Origin: Bacteroidia bacterium
GTDB lineage: Bacteria > Bacteroidota > Bacteroidia > Bacteroidales > Azobacteroidaceae
Reading direction: 5' to 3'
Assembly (NCBI GenBank): GCA_025999255.1
Contig: BNXB01000022.1
Location: 1 to 19,961, forward strand
Length of the DNA stretch: 19,961 nucleotides
The notes below the pieces were generated by a model, which saw only the letters and a program-made list of their open reading frames with translations, ran no database searches and had not been told where the DNA came from. The translations under genes and the position numbers were made by a program. The first letter of the stretch is position 1, and every line of letters begins with the position of its first letter. Below are positions 7,393-15,394 of this stretch, piece by piece.

Positions 7393-8450
7393 ATCTTTAA
7401 TCCATTCAGTATCTTGATATACAATTCGATCGCTTCACGAATCTCCGATTTTTCGATGAATTCGTCCGCTGTGTGTGAACGGGCAGACAATCCCGGCCCT
7501 ATTTTCAAAGTAGGAAAAGGCATTAGAGCCTGATCCGAGAGGGTAGGAGACCCGAAAGGTTCTCTTCCCAACAGTTTGATTCTTTGTACAACCGGATGCT
7601 TTTCCGGAATAGAGGAAGAATTCAACCGGAAAGACCGGGCATGAACTTCACAGTTGCAGTTATTTAGAATGAATTCAAATAACTCGGAATTGCCGTAACA
7701 TTCGTTCGTACGCACATCAACCGTAAATTTACAACAATCCGGAACTACATTATGTTGAGTTCCTGCTTCTATCATGGTTACAGACATTTTTACCTTACCC
7801 AGCCATTGACTTTCCAGAGGAAATTGGTGGTTTCTGAACCAATCGATAGCCGGAAGAGATTTGTATATCGCGTTCTCTCCTTCATCTCTGGCGGCATGGC
7901 CGGATTTTCCATGAACAACACAATCCAATACCATCAGACCTTTTTCTGCAATCGCAGGCTGCATATTGGTCGGTTCGCCTACCAGCCCGAAGGTAACAGA
8001 AGGCAGAAGAGGGATTACGCTTTCTACTCCTCCCTTTCCTGATATTTCTTCTTCGCAGGAAGCCAGAAAAATCAAGTTATACGGTTGTTCCGAAGAACTC
8101 AGGAAAATAAATGCATGTAACAGGGAAACCAGGCTGCCTCCTGCATCGTTGCTCCCTAGTCCGTATATTCTTCCATCCTCTTCCATTGGGGAATAAGGGT
8201 CACGGATCCATCCTGCGACCGGTTTGACGGTGTCGATATGGGAGTTTAAAAGAACAACGGGGAGGCCTTCCCGGAATTTTGGAGGAATCGCCCAGCAATT
8301 ATTCCCGGAACGGCGTACTGTTAAACCCTTTGCCTTCATATATTCCTCTAATAAAGAAGAGGCGGCATCTTCTTCTTTACTGAGGGAAGGAATTGAAATC
8401 AGATCTTTCAGCAAATCAATGCTGTCATAATACAAACTATCAAGGTTCAT
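7389..8450 (-). CDS. M20-family metallo-hydrolase, ArgE/DapE-like deacylase
   Basis: The 353-residue product carries the M20 dinuclear metal site: H71 and D73 in NSHIDTV, D102 in GSNDAGGS, the catalytic/metal glutamates in CEEEISG (133-135), E159 in GEPT, and H326 in SHTADEF near the C-terminus. H185 in GKSGHAA lies in the lid/dimerisation domain. It should therefore be an active amide hydrolase in the cytoplasm. Length and overall sequence fit the Bacteroidota acyl-ornithine/acyl-citrulline deacylase group. In Bacteroides, arginine synthesis runs through succinylated intermediates, so N-acetyl- or N-succinyl-citrulline is a candidate substrate. No other arg genes are nearby, so a different N-acyl amino acid or peptide remains possible. 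It has a divergent promoter with the acyl-CoA ligase gene, and the next gene overlaps it by 4 nt. Confidence 0.85.
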   Translation of the reverse strand: MNLDSLYYDSIDLLKDLISIPSLSKEEDAASSLLEEYMKAKGLTVRRSGNNCWAIPPKFREGLPVVLLNSHIDTVKPVAGWIRDPYSPMEEDGRIYGLGSNDAGGSLVSLLHAFIFLSSSEQPYNLIFLASCEEEISGKGGVESVIPLLPSVTFGLVGEPTNMQPAIAEKGLMVLDCVVHGKSGHAARDEGENAIYKSLPAIDWFRNHQFPLESQWLGKVKMSVTMIEAGTQHNVVPDCCKFTVDVRTNECYGNSELFEFILNNCNCEVHARSFRLNSSSIPEKHPVVQRIKLLGREPFGSPTLSDQALMPFPTLKIGPGLSARSHTADEFIEKSEIREAIELYIKILNGLKI

Positions 8451-8467
8451 ATTCTTAAAAGTTTATG

Positions 8468-8475
8468 CAAAGTTA
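8468..8475 (-). promoter_or_regulatory. Probable promoter -7 box of the M20 deacylase operon
   Basis: On the minus strand TAACTTTG matches TAnnTTTG and lies 17 nt before the ATG at 8450. It faces away from the plus-strand box at 8489-8496, so two promoters share a 60-bp divergent region. Confidence 0.55.
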
Positions 8476-8488
8476 AAAATAAAAATAG

Positions 8489-8496
8489 TACTTTTG
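8489..8496 (+). promoter_or_regulatory. Probable promoter -7 box of the acyl-CoA ligase gene
   Basis: TACTTTTG fits the TAnnTTTG consensus and ends 14 nt before the ATG at 8511. A GTTAAAAA tract upstream (8472-8479) resembles those near the tsaD and membrane-protein promoters. The implied leader is very short. Confidence 0.55.
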
Positions 8497-8510
8497 TCAT
8501 TTTATAATAT

Positions 8511-10319
8511 ATGAAGTATAGCTTTTTATCAGAAATCGTTCATCGGAAGGTGAAGGAATCAGGAGTGAAGGAGGCATTAAAGGTACGCAATAAAGTATCG
8601 AAAAAATGGGAATCGGTTTCCTGGAATTCTTTTTCGGATAAAATCAAAATGACGGCTTACGCTCTTTATCGCTATGGAATCAGGGAACAAGACTGTGTAG
8701 GAGTTTATGCCCAGAATTTTGCAGAATGTTTTTATATCGATTTTGCGGTTTTTTCCAATAGGGCTATTTCTGTTCCGATGTACGCGACATCATCTATCCC
8801 TCAGATTACTTATATCATTGACGAAACCGAAATGTCTCTTCTTTTTGTAGGCGAGCAGCAACAATACGACAATGCCAGGGTAGTTCAGAAAAACAGTCGT
8901 TACCTGAAACAATTGGTATTGATCGATAAAGATATTCGGAAATCGAAGAATGACACAACTTCTGTTTATTTTGACGATTTTATCGATAAAAATCTGGTTT
9001 CCGGGAAGGAAATTGAAGAAATAGAGAAACAATTAAAGAATACGGAGGATACCGATGTGGTACACATCATTTATACCTCCGGGACTACAGGAGAACCGAA
9101 AGGGGTGATCCTGACCCAGGAAAATTATCTGGCGGCTTTGAAAATTCATGATATCCGGTTGCATTATTTGCCCGCCGGATTTGTGTCGATGTGTTTTTTA
9201 CCGCTCACTCATATCTTTGAAAAAGCCTGGTCGTTTTTGTGTATTCATTGGGGATGTACGCTGGCGATTAACCGGGATCCTAAAGAAATCCGTGAGACAA
9301 TGAAAGAAGTTCGTCCCGAAGCGATGTGTAGTGTTCCTCGTTTCTGGGAAAAAATATATGCCGGGGTTCAGGGAAAAATAGATAATCTTCCTTTTGTGTT
9401 CAAATGGTTATTTAATGATGCCGTTGAAACAGGAAAACGCCATAACCTGGATTACCGGAATAGGGAACGGAAAGCTCCCTGGTGGCTTCGTCAGAAATTC
9501 CGGTTTTACGATAAATTTATTTTTAACCGGATAAAAAAAGAGATTGGTCTCGAAAATGGGCTCATATATCCTTGTGCAGGAGCTGCCCTTTCGGATGATA
9601 TCAACATTTTTATCCAATCGATTAATATTCCCCTTGTTTACGGATATGGATTGACGGAAACAACAGCAACGGTCAGTTGTTTTCCAAAGACCGGATTCAA
9701 AATAGGGACAACAGGTAAGGTGATGCCTGAAGTGGAAGCGCGTATTGGTGAAAATGATGAGATTCAGGTAAAGGGAATGAGTGTCACGAAAGGCTATTAC
9801 AAGAAACCCGAAGAAACGGCTAAGGCTTTTACCGGAGACGGCTGGTTCCGGACTGGTGATGCAGGGACTTTGACCGACAATAACGAATTGACAATCAGGG
9901 AACGTATCAAAGACCTGTACAAAACATCCAATGGTAAATATATCGCTCCTCAACAGTTGGAAACCCGTCTGGCCGGAGATAAGTATATCGAAACGGCGGC
10001 TGCCATAGGCGATCAGCGTAAATATGTTACCGCCTTGATTGTCCCGGATTTCACTGAATTGGAGAAATATGCGGAAAAACATCTGATTACTTATGATTCG
10101 CTTGAAGATCTTTGTAATAATCATCTGATACTCTCGCTGTTCAAATTGAGGATTGATAGTATGCAAAATGAATTTGCCAGTTATGAGCAAATTAAGAAAT
10201 TTGTTATCTTACCGAAAGCTTTTTCCATCGAATCGGGCGAATTGACAGATACGCTGAAAGTAAAACGGGCATTTATTGAAAAGAAATACAAAGATATCAT
10301 TGATTCGATGTATGAATGA
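8511..10319 (+). CDS. Long-chain fatty acid--CoA ligase (AMP-forming)
   Basis: The 602-residue product is an ANL-superfamily adenylating enzyme. It has the phosphate-binding loop YTSGTTGEPKG at 188-198, the aromatic/adenine motif YGYGLTET at 377-384, the ribose-binding GWFRTGD at 444-450, and the hinge region RERIKDLYKTSNGKYIAP at about 463-480. The large size, the LPLTHIFEKAW stretch at about 230-240 and the FPKTGFKIGTTGKVMPEVE region fit long-chain acyl-CoA synthetases. It activates fatty acids with ATP and CoA to acyl-CoA, for phospholipid use or degradation. No signal peptide or membrane span is seen. It stands alone after a divergent promoter, and tsaD follows after 52 nt with its own promoter box. 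The ATG at 8511 gives the family's normal N-terminus. The exact chain-length preference cannot be read. Confidence 0.92.
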   Translation: MKYSFLSEIVHRKVKESGVKEALKVRNKVSKKWESVSWNSFSDKIKMTAYALYRYGIREQDCVGVYAQNFAECFYIDFAVFSNRAISVPMYATSSIPQITYIIDETEMSLLFVGEQQQYDNARVVQKNSRYLKQLVLIDKDIRKSKNDTTSVYFDDFIDKNLVSGKEIEEIEKQLKNTEDTDVVHIIYTSGTTGEPKGVILTQENYLAALKIHDIRLHYLPAGFVSMCFLPLTHIFEKAWSFLCIHWGCTLAINRDPKEIRETMKEVRPEAMCSVPRFWEKIYAGVQGKIDNLPFVFKWLFNDAVETGKRHNLDYRNRERKAPWWLRQKFRFYDKFIFNRIKKEIGLENGLIYPCAGAALSDDINIFIQSINIPLVYGYGLTETTATVSCFPKTGFKIGTTGKVMPEVEARIGENDEIQVKGMSVTKGYYKKPEETAKAFTGDGWFRTGDAGTLTDNNELTIRERIKDLYKTSNGKYIAPQQLETRLAGDKYIETAAAIGDQRKYVTALIVPDFTELEKYAEKHLITYDSLEDLCNNHLILSLFKLRIDSMQNEFASYEQIKKFVILPKAFSIESGELTDTLKVKRAFIEKKYKDIIDSMYE

Positions 10320-10348
10320 GAAAAACGTTAAAAAATGTTAAAAAATAT

Positions 10349-10356
10349 TATTTTTG
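10349..10356 (+). promoter_or_regulatory. Probable promoter -7 box of tsaD
   Basis: TATTTTTG matches TAnnTTTG and lies 15 nt before the ATG at 10372. Two GTTAAAAA tracts (10327-10334 and 10337-10344) precede it. A TTG at 10354 that would extend the tsaD frame lies inside this box and is therefore unlikely to be the start. Confidence 0.55.
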
Positions 10357-10371
10357 TGCGAAAATTCAACC

Positions 10372-11391
10372 ATGAGCGTAACAATTTTAGGTATAGAGTC
10401 ATCTTGTGATGATACTTCCGCTGCTGTGATTCGGGATGGCATTATCCTGTCGAATGTAATTGCAGGGCAAAAAGTACATGAAGCGTATGGGGGTGTTGTT
10501 CCCGAATTGGCTTCAAGGGCTCACCAGCAAAATATTATTCCTGTGGTTCACGAGGCTCTGAAGCAGGCGGGTATCGGAAAAGAAACCCTTGATGCTATTG
10601 CTTTCACCCGTGGTCCCGGTTTGCTGGGTTCATTACTGGTTGGTACATCCTTTACAAAAGGTTTGGCTACTGCGTTGGAGATTCCCATGGTCGAAGTCAA
10701 TCATTTACAGGCGCATGTGTTGGCTCATTTTATCAAGGCGGACGAATCGGATACAAAGCATCCCGCATTTCCTTTTCTGTGTTTACTGGTATCGGGTGGG
10801 AACTCTCAAATCATTTTAGTAAGAAATTGGAATGATATGGAAGTCATAGGGCAGACCATCGATGATGCTGCGGGTGAGGCTTTCGATAAATGCGCTAAAG
10901 TCTTAGGTTTAGGTTATCCGGGTGGGCCTATGGTGGATCGCTTGGCGAAGGAAGGAGATCCGATGGCTTTTCGACTCAGTAAGCCGGTAGTGGCAGGATA
11001 TGATTATAGTTTCAGCGGATTGAAAACATCTTTTCTTTATCTGATCAGGGATGCTTTGAAAGAAGATCCTGATTTTATTGAAAAAAGGAAAAATGATCTC
11101 TGCGCTTCTTTACAATATACCGTTATTGAAGTCCTGATGGATAAGTTGCGGAAAGCTGTAAAAGACCTGAAAATCCGGGAAGTGGCTGTTGCCGGAGGAG
11201 TTTCGGCAAATTCGGCTTTGAGAAAAGCATTTGAAGAACATGCCGAAAAATATCGTTGGAATATTTATATCCCTCCGTTTGCCTATACAACCGATAATGC
11301 CGCCATGGTTGCCATGAACGGTTATTTTAAATATCTGGATAAAGATTTTTCTTCAATGGATATTGCTCCGTTTTCAAGGGTGGTAATTTAA
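10372..11391 (+). CDS. tsaD: tRNA N6-adenosine threonylcarbamoyltransferase TsaD
   Basis: The 339-residue product transfers the threonylcarbamoyl group to A37 of ANN-decoding tRNAs, the last step of t6A synthesis, working with TsaB and TsaE in bacteria. It opens with the ASKHA-fold signature ILGIESSCDDTSAAVI. The metal-binding histidines H111 and H115 sit in VNHLQAHVLAHF. Nucleotide-binding motifs include TRGPGLLGSL at about 79-88 and VSGGNSQI at about 140-147, with VAGGVSANSALRKAF and TTDNAAMVAMNGY near the C-terminus. Length is normal for the family. I chose the ATG at 10372, since the open frame also allows a TTG 18 nt upstream but that codon falls within the likely promoter box. Neighbouring genes are unrelated, so it is probably an independently promoted housekeeping gene. 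Confidence 0.96.
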   Translation: MSVTILGIESSCDDTSAAVIRDGIILSNVIAGQKVHEAYGGVVPELASRAHQQNIIPVVHEALKQAGIGKETLDAIAFTRGPGLLGSLLVGTSFTKGLATALEIPMVEVNHLQAHVLAHFIKADESDTKHPAFPFLCLLVSGGNSQIILVRNWNDMEVIGQTIDDAAGEAFDKCAKVLGLGYPGGPMVDRLAKEGDPMAFRLSKPVVAGYDYSFSGLKTSFLYLIRDALKEDPDFIEKRKNDLCASLQYTVIEVLMDKLRKAVKDLKIREVAVAGGVSANSALRKAFEEHAEKYRWNIYIPPFAYTTDNAAMVAMNGYFKYLDKDFSSMDIAPFSRVVI

Positions 11392-11425
11392 TTCGTTAAA
11401 AAGTTTATTTTATTGGAAAAATGTT

Positions 11426-11433
11426 TATTTTTG
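11426..11433 (+). promoter_or_regulatory. Probable promoter -7 box of the membrane-protein gene
   Basis: TATTTTTG matches TAnnTTTG and lies 34 nt before the ATG at 11468. A GTTAAAAA tract lies further upstream at 11395-11402. The -33 element is not clear. Confidence 0.5.
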
Positions 11434-11467
11434 CATCAAATAATTTATAAACTAATGCTATTTGATA

Positions 11468-12157
11468 ATGAAAAAAGATATTTTGTTTGTTGTATGCCTT
11501 GTGGCTGTATTTCTTCCGTTTGTATTATCTCCGGACTTGTATCATTGGTATAAAGTATTCAATGCTCAACATGCCTTTGTAATGGCATTTTTTAAGTTTG
11601 GTATTTTATCGACCATGGGAGAAATGCTTGGCTTAAGAATTAAAACCGGACATTATAACGAATCGGGATTTGGAATTTTGCCCCGGGCTATGGTTTGGGG
11701 ATTGTTGGGTGTATGGATTGCTATCGCAATGAAGACGTATGCCGGCGGAACCCCTGCAATAGTTGAATATCTGGGAATAAAAGGAACTGTTGCCGCAATG
11801 GCAGGAATTTTTACCTGGCAGAAATTACTGGGGGCATTTTCCATCAGTTTGATGATGAATACTTCTTTTGCACCCGTTTTTATGACAATACATAAAATCA
11901 CAGATACTCATATCTTGAATAATGGAGGTAAATTTTCCTGTTTACTGAAGCCAATACCTTTCGGTACCTATCTGGCCAACCTGAATTGGAAAGTGCAATG
12001 GGGATTTGTTTTTAAAAAGACTATTCCGTTTTTCTGGATTCCTGCGCATACAATTACTTTTATTCTTCCTGTCGATTTTCAGGTGTTATTTGCCGCAGTT
12101 TTGGGAATCGTGCTCGGAGTATTACTGGCAGTTGCTGCAGTTAAAGGAAGGAAATAA
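11468..12157 (+). CDS. Small multi-pass inner-membrane protein, weak Mpv17/PMP22-like resemblance
   Basis: The 229-residue product is strongly hydrophobic, with about five or six likely membrane segments (roughly 4-20, 33-53, 74-92, 118-140, 180-200 and 203-224). The C-terminal portion, with WKVQWGFVFKKTIPFFWIPA then FILPVDFQVLFAAVL, recalls the pattern of the eukaryotic Mpv17/PMP22 family, in which a Trp-x-Pro segment is followed by a Phe...Pro segment. I offer this only as a possible distant relation. I chose the ATG at 11468 over an in-frame TTG two codons earlier. It follows tsaD by 76 nt with its own promoter box and runs convergently into the ABC-F gene, leaving 53 nt between them with no obvious terminator hairpin. 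Function unknown. Confidence 0.75.
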   Translation: MKKDILFVVCLVAVFLPFVLSPDLYHWYKVFNAQHAFVMAFFKFGILSTMGEMLGLRIKTGHYNESGFGILPRAMVWGLLGVWIAIAMKTYAGGTPAIVEYLGIKGTVAAMAGIFTWQKLLGAFSISLMMNTSFAPVFMTIHKITDTHILNNGGKFSCLLKPIPFGTYLANLNWKVQWGFVFKKTIPFFWIPAHTITFILPVDFQVLFAAVLGIVLGVLLAVAAVKGRK

Positions 12158-12210
12158 CACATGCTACCAAGGGTCTCCAATGAGTAAAACTGCCCGTAAA
12201 AACAATGGAC

Positions 12211-13986
12211 TTAATGATCAGACTTTTCCGATAGTTCCAGCCAATGCATGGTCTTCTCATCGATTTTGTCTATAAGTTGTGCTATTTCATTCGATTTTAT
12301 CAATAACTCTTCCGGTGATAGGAGTCCGGACGATAGTTCTTCTTCCAGAGTTGCTTTCAAGGTCTCTAATTCGGGAATTTCTTTATCTAATTGTTCAAAT
12401 TCCCGTTTTTCATTGAAAGATAGTTTTTGTTGTGCCGGTTTGTTGTTTCTGACCGATTGTTTTTTATTTCCGGCCTGGGTATTGGATCGGTTATCCGTTG
12501 TTGCCTGAACGGTTTGGAGTTCTTTCCATTCCCGGTATTGCGTATAATTGCCGGGAAAATCTTTGATGTCTCCGTTTCCGCTAAAAACCAGCAGATGATC
12601 TACTATTTTATCAATAAAATACCGGTCGTGAGATACTACGATAACGCATCCCTTAAATGAAGCCAGGTATTCTTCCAGTACATTTAAGGTGATGATATCA
12701 AGGTCATTGGTAGGTTCGTCGAGTACCAGGAAATTCGGATTCCGGATCAGAACGGTACATAGATATAACCTGCGCTTTTCTCCTCCACTGAGTTTGTGGA
12801 CAAAACTATATTGTTTTTCGGGAGAAAACAGGAAATGTTGTAAAAATTGTGAAGCCGTTAGTTTCTTTCCATTTCCCAGGTCGATAACTTCTGCTATATT
12901 TTGGACGACATCCAATACTTTCATTTGTTCGTCGAATTGCAAACCATCCTGGCTGTAATAACCGAAATTTACGGTTTCCCCGATGTCGAAACGCCCTTTG
13001 TCGGGTTCTGTTTCTCCCATCAGCATTTTGATAAAAGTGGACTTACCGGTTCCGTTGTTACCGACGATTCCCATTTTTTCGTACCGGGCAAAGACATAGT
13101 CAAAATCTTTAACTATTTGCAGATCTCCATAGTTTTTGGAGATACCTTTTGCTTCGAAGATTTTATTCCCGATGTACGATGCTTTTACGTCCAGTTTGAC
13201 ATCACCTTGTGTAATTCCCTGTTTCACTTTATCTTCCAAATCATAAAAAGCATCGATACGCGCTTTGGCTTTTGTCGCCCGGGCCTGAGGCTGGCGGCGC
13301 ATCCAATCCAGTTCTTTACGGAACAGATTGTTGGCGCGCTCCGATTCCAGGTTTTGGTTATCCATGCGTTCCTGACGTTTTTCCAGGTAATAGCTGTAAT
13401 TGCCTTTGTATTGATAAAGTTGTCGATTGTCAATCTCGATGATTTCGGAACAGACCCTATCCAGGAAATACCGGTCGTGTGTGACCATCAGCAGGCTCCT
13501 GTTGTTACGGTTCAGATATCCTTCCAACCATTCAATCATCTCGAGATCAAGGTGGTTGGTCGGTTCGTCGAGTATCAGGAAATCAGGATCCGTCATTAAG
13601 ACAGAAGCCAGAGCAACCCGTTTGAGTTGTCCTCCCGATAATTCCTCTACTTTTTGATCGTAGTCATTGATCTTGAAACGGGAAAGCATCTGTTTTGCCT
13701 GGAGTTCATAACCGTCTTTGGAGCAGGCTTGTAGTGCGGTTAAGCCTGGTGCAAATGAAGGATTTTGTTCCAGGTAAGCGATACGTAAATCGCGGCGGTA
13801 AACGGTTGATCCGGAATCGTAATCTTCTTTACCGGTCAGGATATTCAACAATGTGGTTTTTCCTGTTCCGTTTTTGGCTACCAGTCCGGTACGCTGACCT
13901 TCGGCGATTCCGAAAGAAATGTTCTCGAATAATATCAAATCACCGAAACTTTTGCTTAATCCGTCAACCTGCAGATAACTGACCAT
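12211..13986 (-). CDS. Uup-type ABC-F ATPase
   Basis: The 591-residue product has two ABC ATPase domains and no membrane segments, as in ABC-F proteins that act on ribosomes or, for Uup, on nucleic-acid-related processes. Domain 1 shows Walker A AKNGTGKT (37-44), signature LSGGQ (116-120) and Walker B LILDEPTNHLD (137-147). Domain 2 shows Walker A GNNGTGKS (309-316), signature LSGGE (399-403) and LVLDEPTNDLD (420-430). The linker between domains (about 200-270) is basic and helical. A C-terminal Glu/Leu-rich coiled coil (about 520-591) and the second-site EPTNDLD point to the Uup branch rather than EttA. Walker A of domain 1 begins with Ala instead of the usual Gly. The gene begins 9 nt after the tolC-like stop, so it may be read from the efflux operon. 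A resistance role is not shown. Confidence 0.9.
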   Translation of the reverse strand: MVSYLQVDGLSKSFGDLILFENISFGIAEGQRTGLVAKNGTGKTTLLNILTGKEDYDSGSTVYRRDLRIAYLEQNPSFAPGLTALQACSKDGYELQAKQMLSRFKINDYDQKVEELSGGQLKRVALASVLMTDPDFLILDEPTNHLDLEMIEWLEGYLNRNNRSLLMVTHDRYFLDRVCSEIIEIDNRQLYQYKGNYSYYLEKRQERMDNQNLESERANNLFRKELDWMRRQPQARATKAKARIDAFYDLEDKVKQGITQGDVKLDVKASYIGNKIFEAKGISKNYGDLQIVKDFDYVFARYEKMGIVGNNGTGKSTFIKMLMGETEPDKGRFDIGETVNFGYYSQDGLQFDEQMKVLDVVQNIAEVIDLGNGKKLTASQFLQHFLFSPEKQYSFVHKLSGGEKRRLYLCTVLIRNPNFLVLDEPTNDLDIITLNVLEEYLASFKGCVIVVSHDRYFIDKIVDHLLVFSGNGDIKDFPGNYTQYREWKELQTVQATTDNRSNTQAGNKKQSVRNNKPAQQKLSFNEKREFEQLDKEIPELETLKATLEEELSSGLLSPEELLIKSNEIAQLIDKIDEKTMHWLELSEKSDH

Positions 13987-13995
13987 CCCTTTGTA

Positions 13996-15375
13996 TTATA
14001 GCTTTATTGTTATTCCGTTATAAAAATCCAGTATTTTAGTACGGAAAATATAATCGTATTTAGCTTGAATCTGTTCCGATTGGCTCTGAATCAGTTTGGT
14101 TTTAGCTTCGTTGAATTCATATACGGGTGATTTCCCTATTTCGTAACGTTCCTGAGCATATTTGAACGCTTCGGTAGTAGCAATGACGGCCTGTCCTGAT
14201 GCCCGGTATTTTTCCTGGGAGGCAGTGGCATTCAGATAAGCTGTTTGAATTTCTTTGTATAATGTTTTCTTTGAGTTATCCAATGTGAGCTGTTGATTCT
14301 GAATATTCAGTTTAGCGGAACGTACCTGGTTGCGTACCTGAAACCGGTTGAAAATAGGAATATTAAGGCTAAGTCCGATACTTTCTCCGGCGTTGTCTTT
14401 GAATTGATCGGAAAACGATTTATTGCGCCAGACATAGCTCGTTGACGGGTCTTCACCTCCAATCACTTCCCCTTCCATGGAGTGATTGTAATAATAACTG
14501 TTCCCGTACGACATGCTGAGGTTCAATTTCGGATAATATCCCGACTGGGCAATTTTCAGGGACTTTTTTGCACTTTCCAGTCTTATTTCCTGTTCCTTTA
14601 TTACCGGTTTCACTGTGATGGCATTGGAATATATCACATCCGGAGGCAATACGCTTTTCATGTATTCTTCTACAACATTTTCAATCACAGGCGATTCGAT
14701 GTCGAAAGAAGATGCCCGTTCCAACTCCAGGCTTTGTGCCAGATCCAATAGTGAAAGCTCCAGCGTATTTTTTGCCTGTATCACGTTTACTTTGTCTTTG
14801 GCTACTTGCGCTTCAATATCCAGAAGTTGCGAAGACGGGACTTTCCCGACTTCAACCATCGTTTTGGTACGTTCTACCTGCAATGCGGACAAGGACAGTT
14901 GTTCTTCATTGACTTTCAATATTTCTTTATTGAATAATACTTGTAAATACAGGGATGCAATGTTGAGGGACAGATCTTCCTTGGCGCGCTCCAGTTGTTG
15001 GGTTGCCGCTTCAAGATCCAACTTGCTTTTTGAGATCTGGTTGCTGATTTGGAATCCTGTAAAAATAGGCGTTGAACTCGAAATATTCAAATTGGAATTG
15101 GATAGAGTCTGGCTTTCATAAAGCCCTGTGGAAGTCTGGCCGCGTCCGAAGCTCCAGTTCTGTCCGATTCCGGCATTCAGATTTGGCAACCGGCTCATTT
15201 TTGCAGTGTTGACGTCTATTTCTGCGTTTTCTCTCTGAACCTGTAATTGTTTGATGTTCAGATTGTGTTCTATTGCATGGTTGATACAGTCTTCCAACGT
15301 CCATTTTTTTGAATCCTGGGCGTACACACCTGTAAAGGACAATGCGGACAGGATAAGACAAACTATTTTTCTCAT
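13996..15375 (-). CDS. TolC-family outer-membrane efflux channel protein
   Basis: The 459-residue product has a signal peptide (about 1-19, ending GVYAQ), then the typical TolC/OEP opening KKWTLEDCINHAIEHNLNIK. Two repeated helical OEP units follow with long Gln/Glu/Lys-rich stretches, for example INTAKMSRLPNLNAGIG-like and YPKLNLSMSYGNSYYYN segments. Length matches the family. TolC-type proteins form trimers that span the outer membrane by a beta-barrel and the periplasm by a helical tunnel, and dock to adaptor proteins. Here it is the fifth gene of a complete MacAB-TolC-like set, starting 19 nt after the adaptor gene, and should be its dedicated channel. Substrate is unknown. Confidence 0.93.
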   Translation of the reverse strand: MRKIVCLILSALSFTGVYAQDSKKWTLEDCINHAIEHNLNIKQLQVQRENAEIDVNTAKMSRLPNLNAGIGQNWSFGRGQTSTGLYESQTLSNSNLNISSSTPIFTGFQISNQISKSKLDLEAATQQLERAKEDLSLNIASLYLQVLFNKEILKVNEEQLSLSALQVERTKTMVEVGKVPSSQLLDIEAQVAKDKVNVIQAKNTLELSLLDLAQSLELERASSFDIESPVIENVVEEYMKSVLPPDVIYSNAITVKPVIKEQEIRLESAKKSLKIAQSGYYPKLNLSMSYGNSYYYNHSMEGEVIGGEDPSTSYVWRNKSFSDQFKDNAGESIGLSLNIPIFNRFQVRNQVRSAKLNIQNQQLTLDNSKKTLYKEIQTAYLNATASQEKYRASGQAVIATTEAFKYAQERYEIGKSPVYEFNEAKTKLIQSQSEQIQAKYDYIFRTKILDFYNGITIKL

Positions 15376-15394
15376 ATGTAAATGTTTTTAAATC

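Noticed and set aside
9408..10190. 260-aa open frame on the minus strand
   Set aside because: It is entirely antisense to the acyl-CoA ligase gene, whose motifs are complete; the translation shows no known family.
10354..10371. Upstream TTG start extending TsaD by six residues
   Set aside because: The TTG lies inside the probable -7 box, and TsaD homologues begin near the ATG at 10372.
12901..13599. 232-aa open frame on the plus strand
   Set aside because: It is antisense to the ABC-F gene, whose two ATPase domains are intact.
12211..13986. ABC-F protein as an antibiotic-resistance determinant
   Set aside because: The C-terminal coiled coil and EPTNDLD motif favour the common Uup branch, and nothing in the sequence indicates a resistance-type linker.
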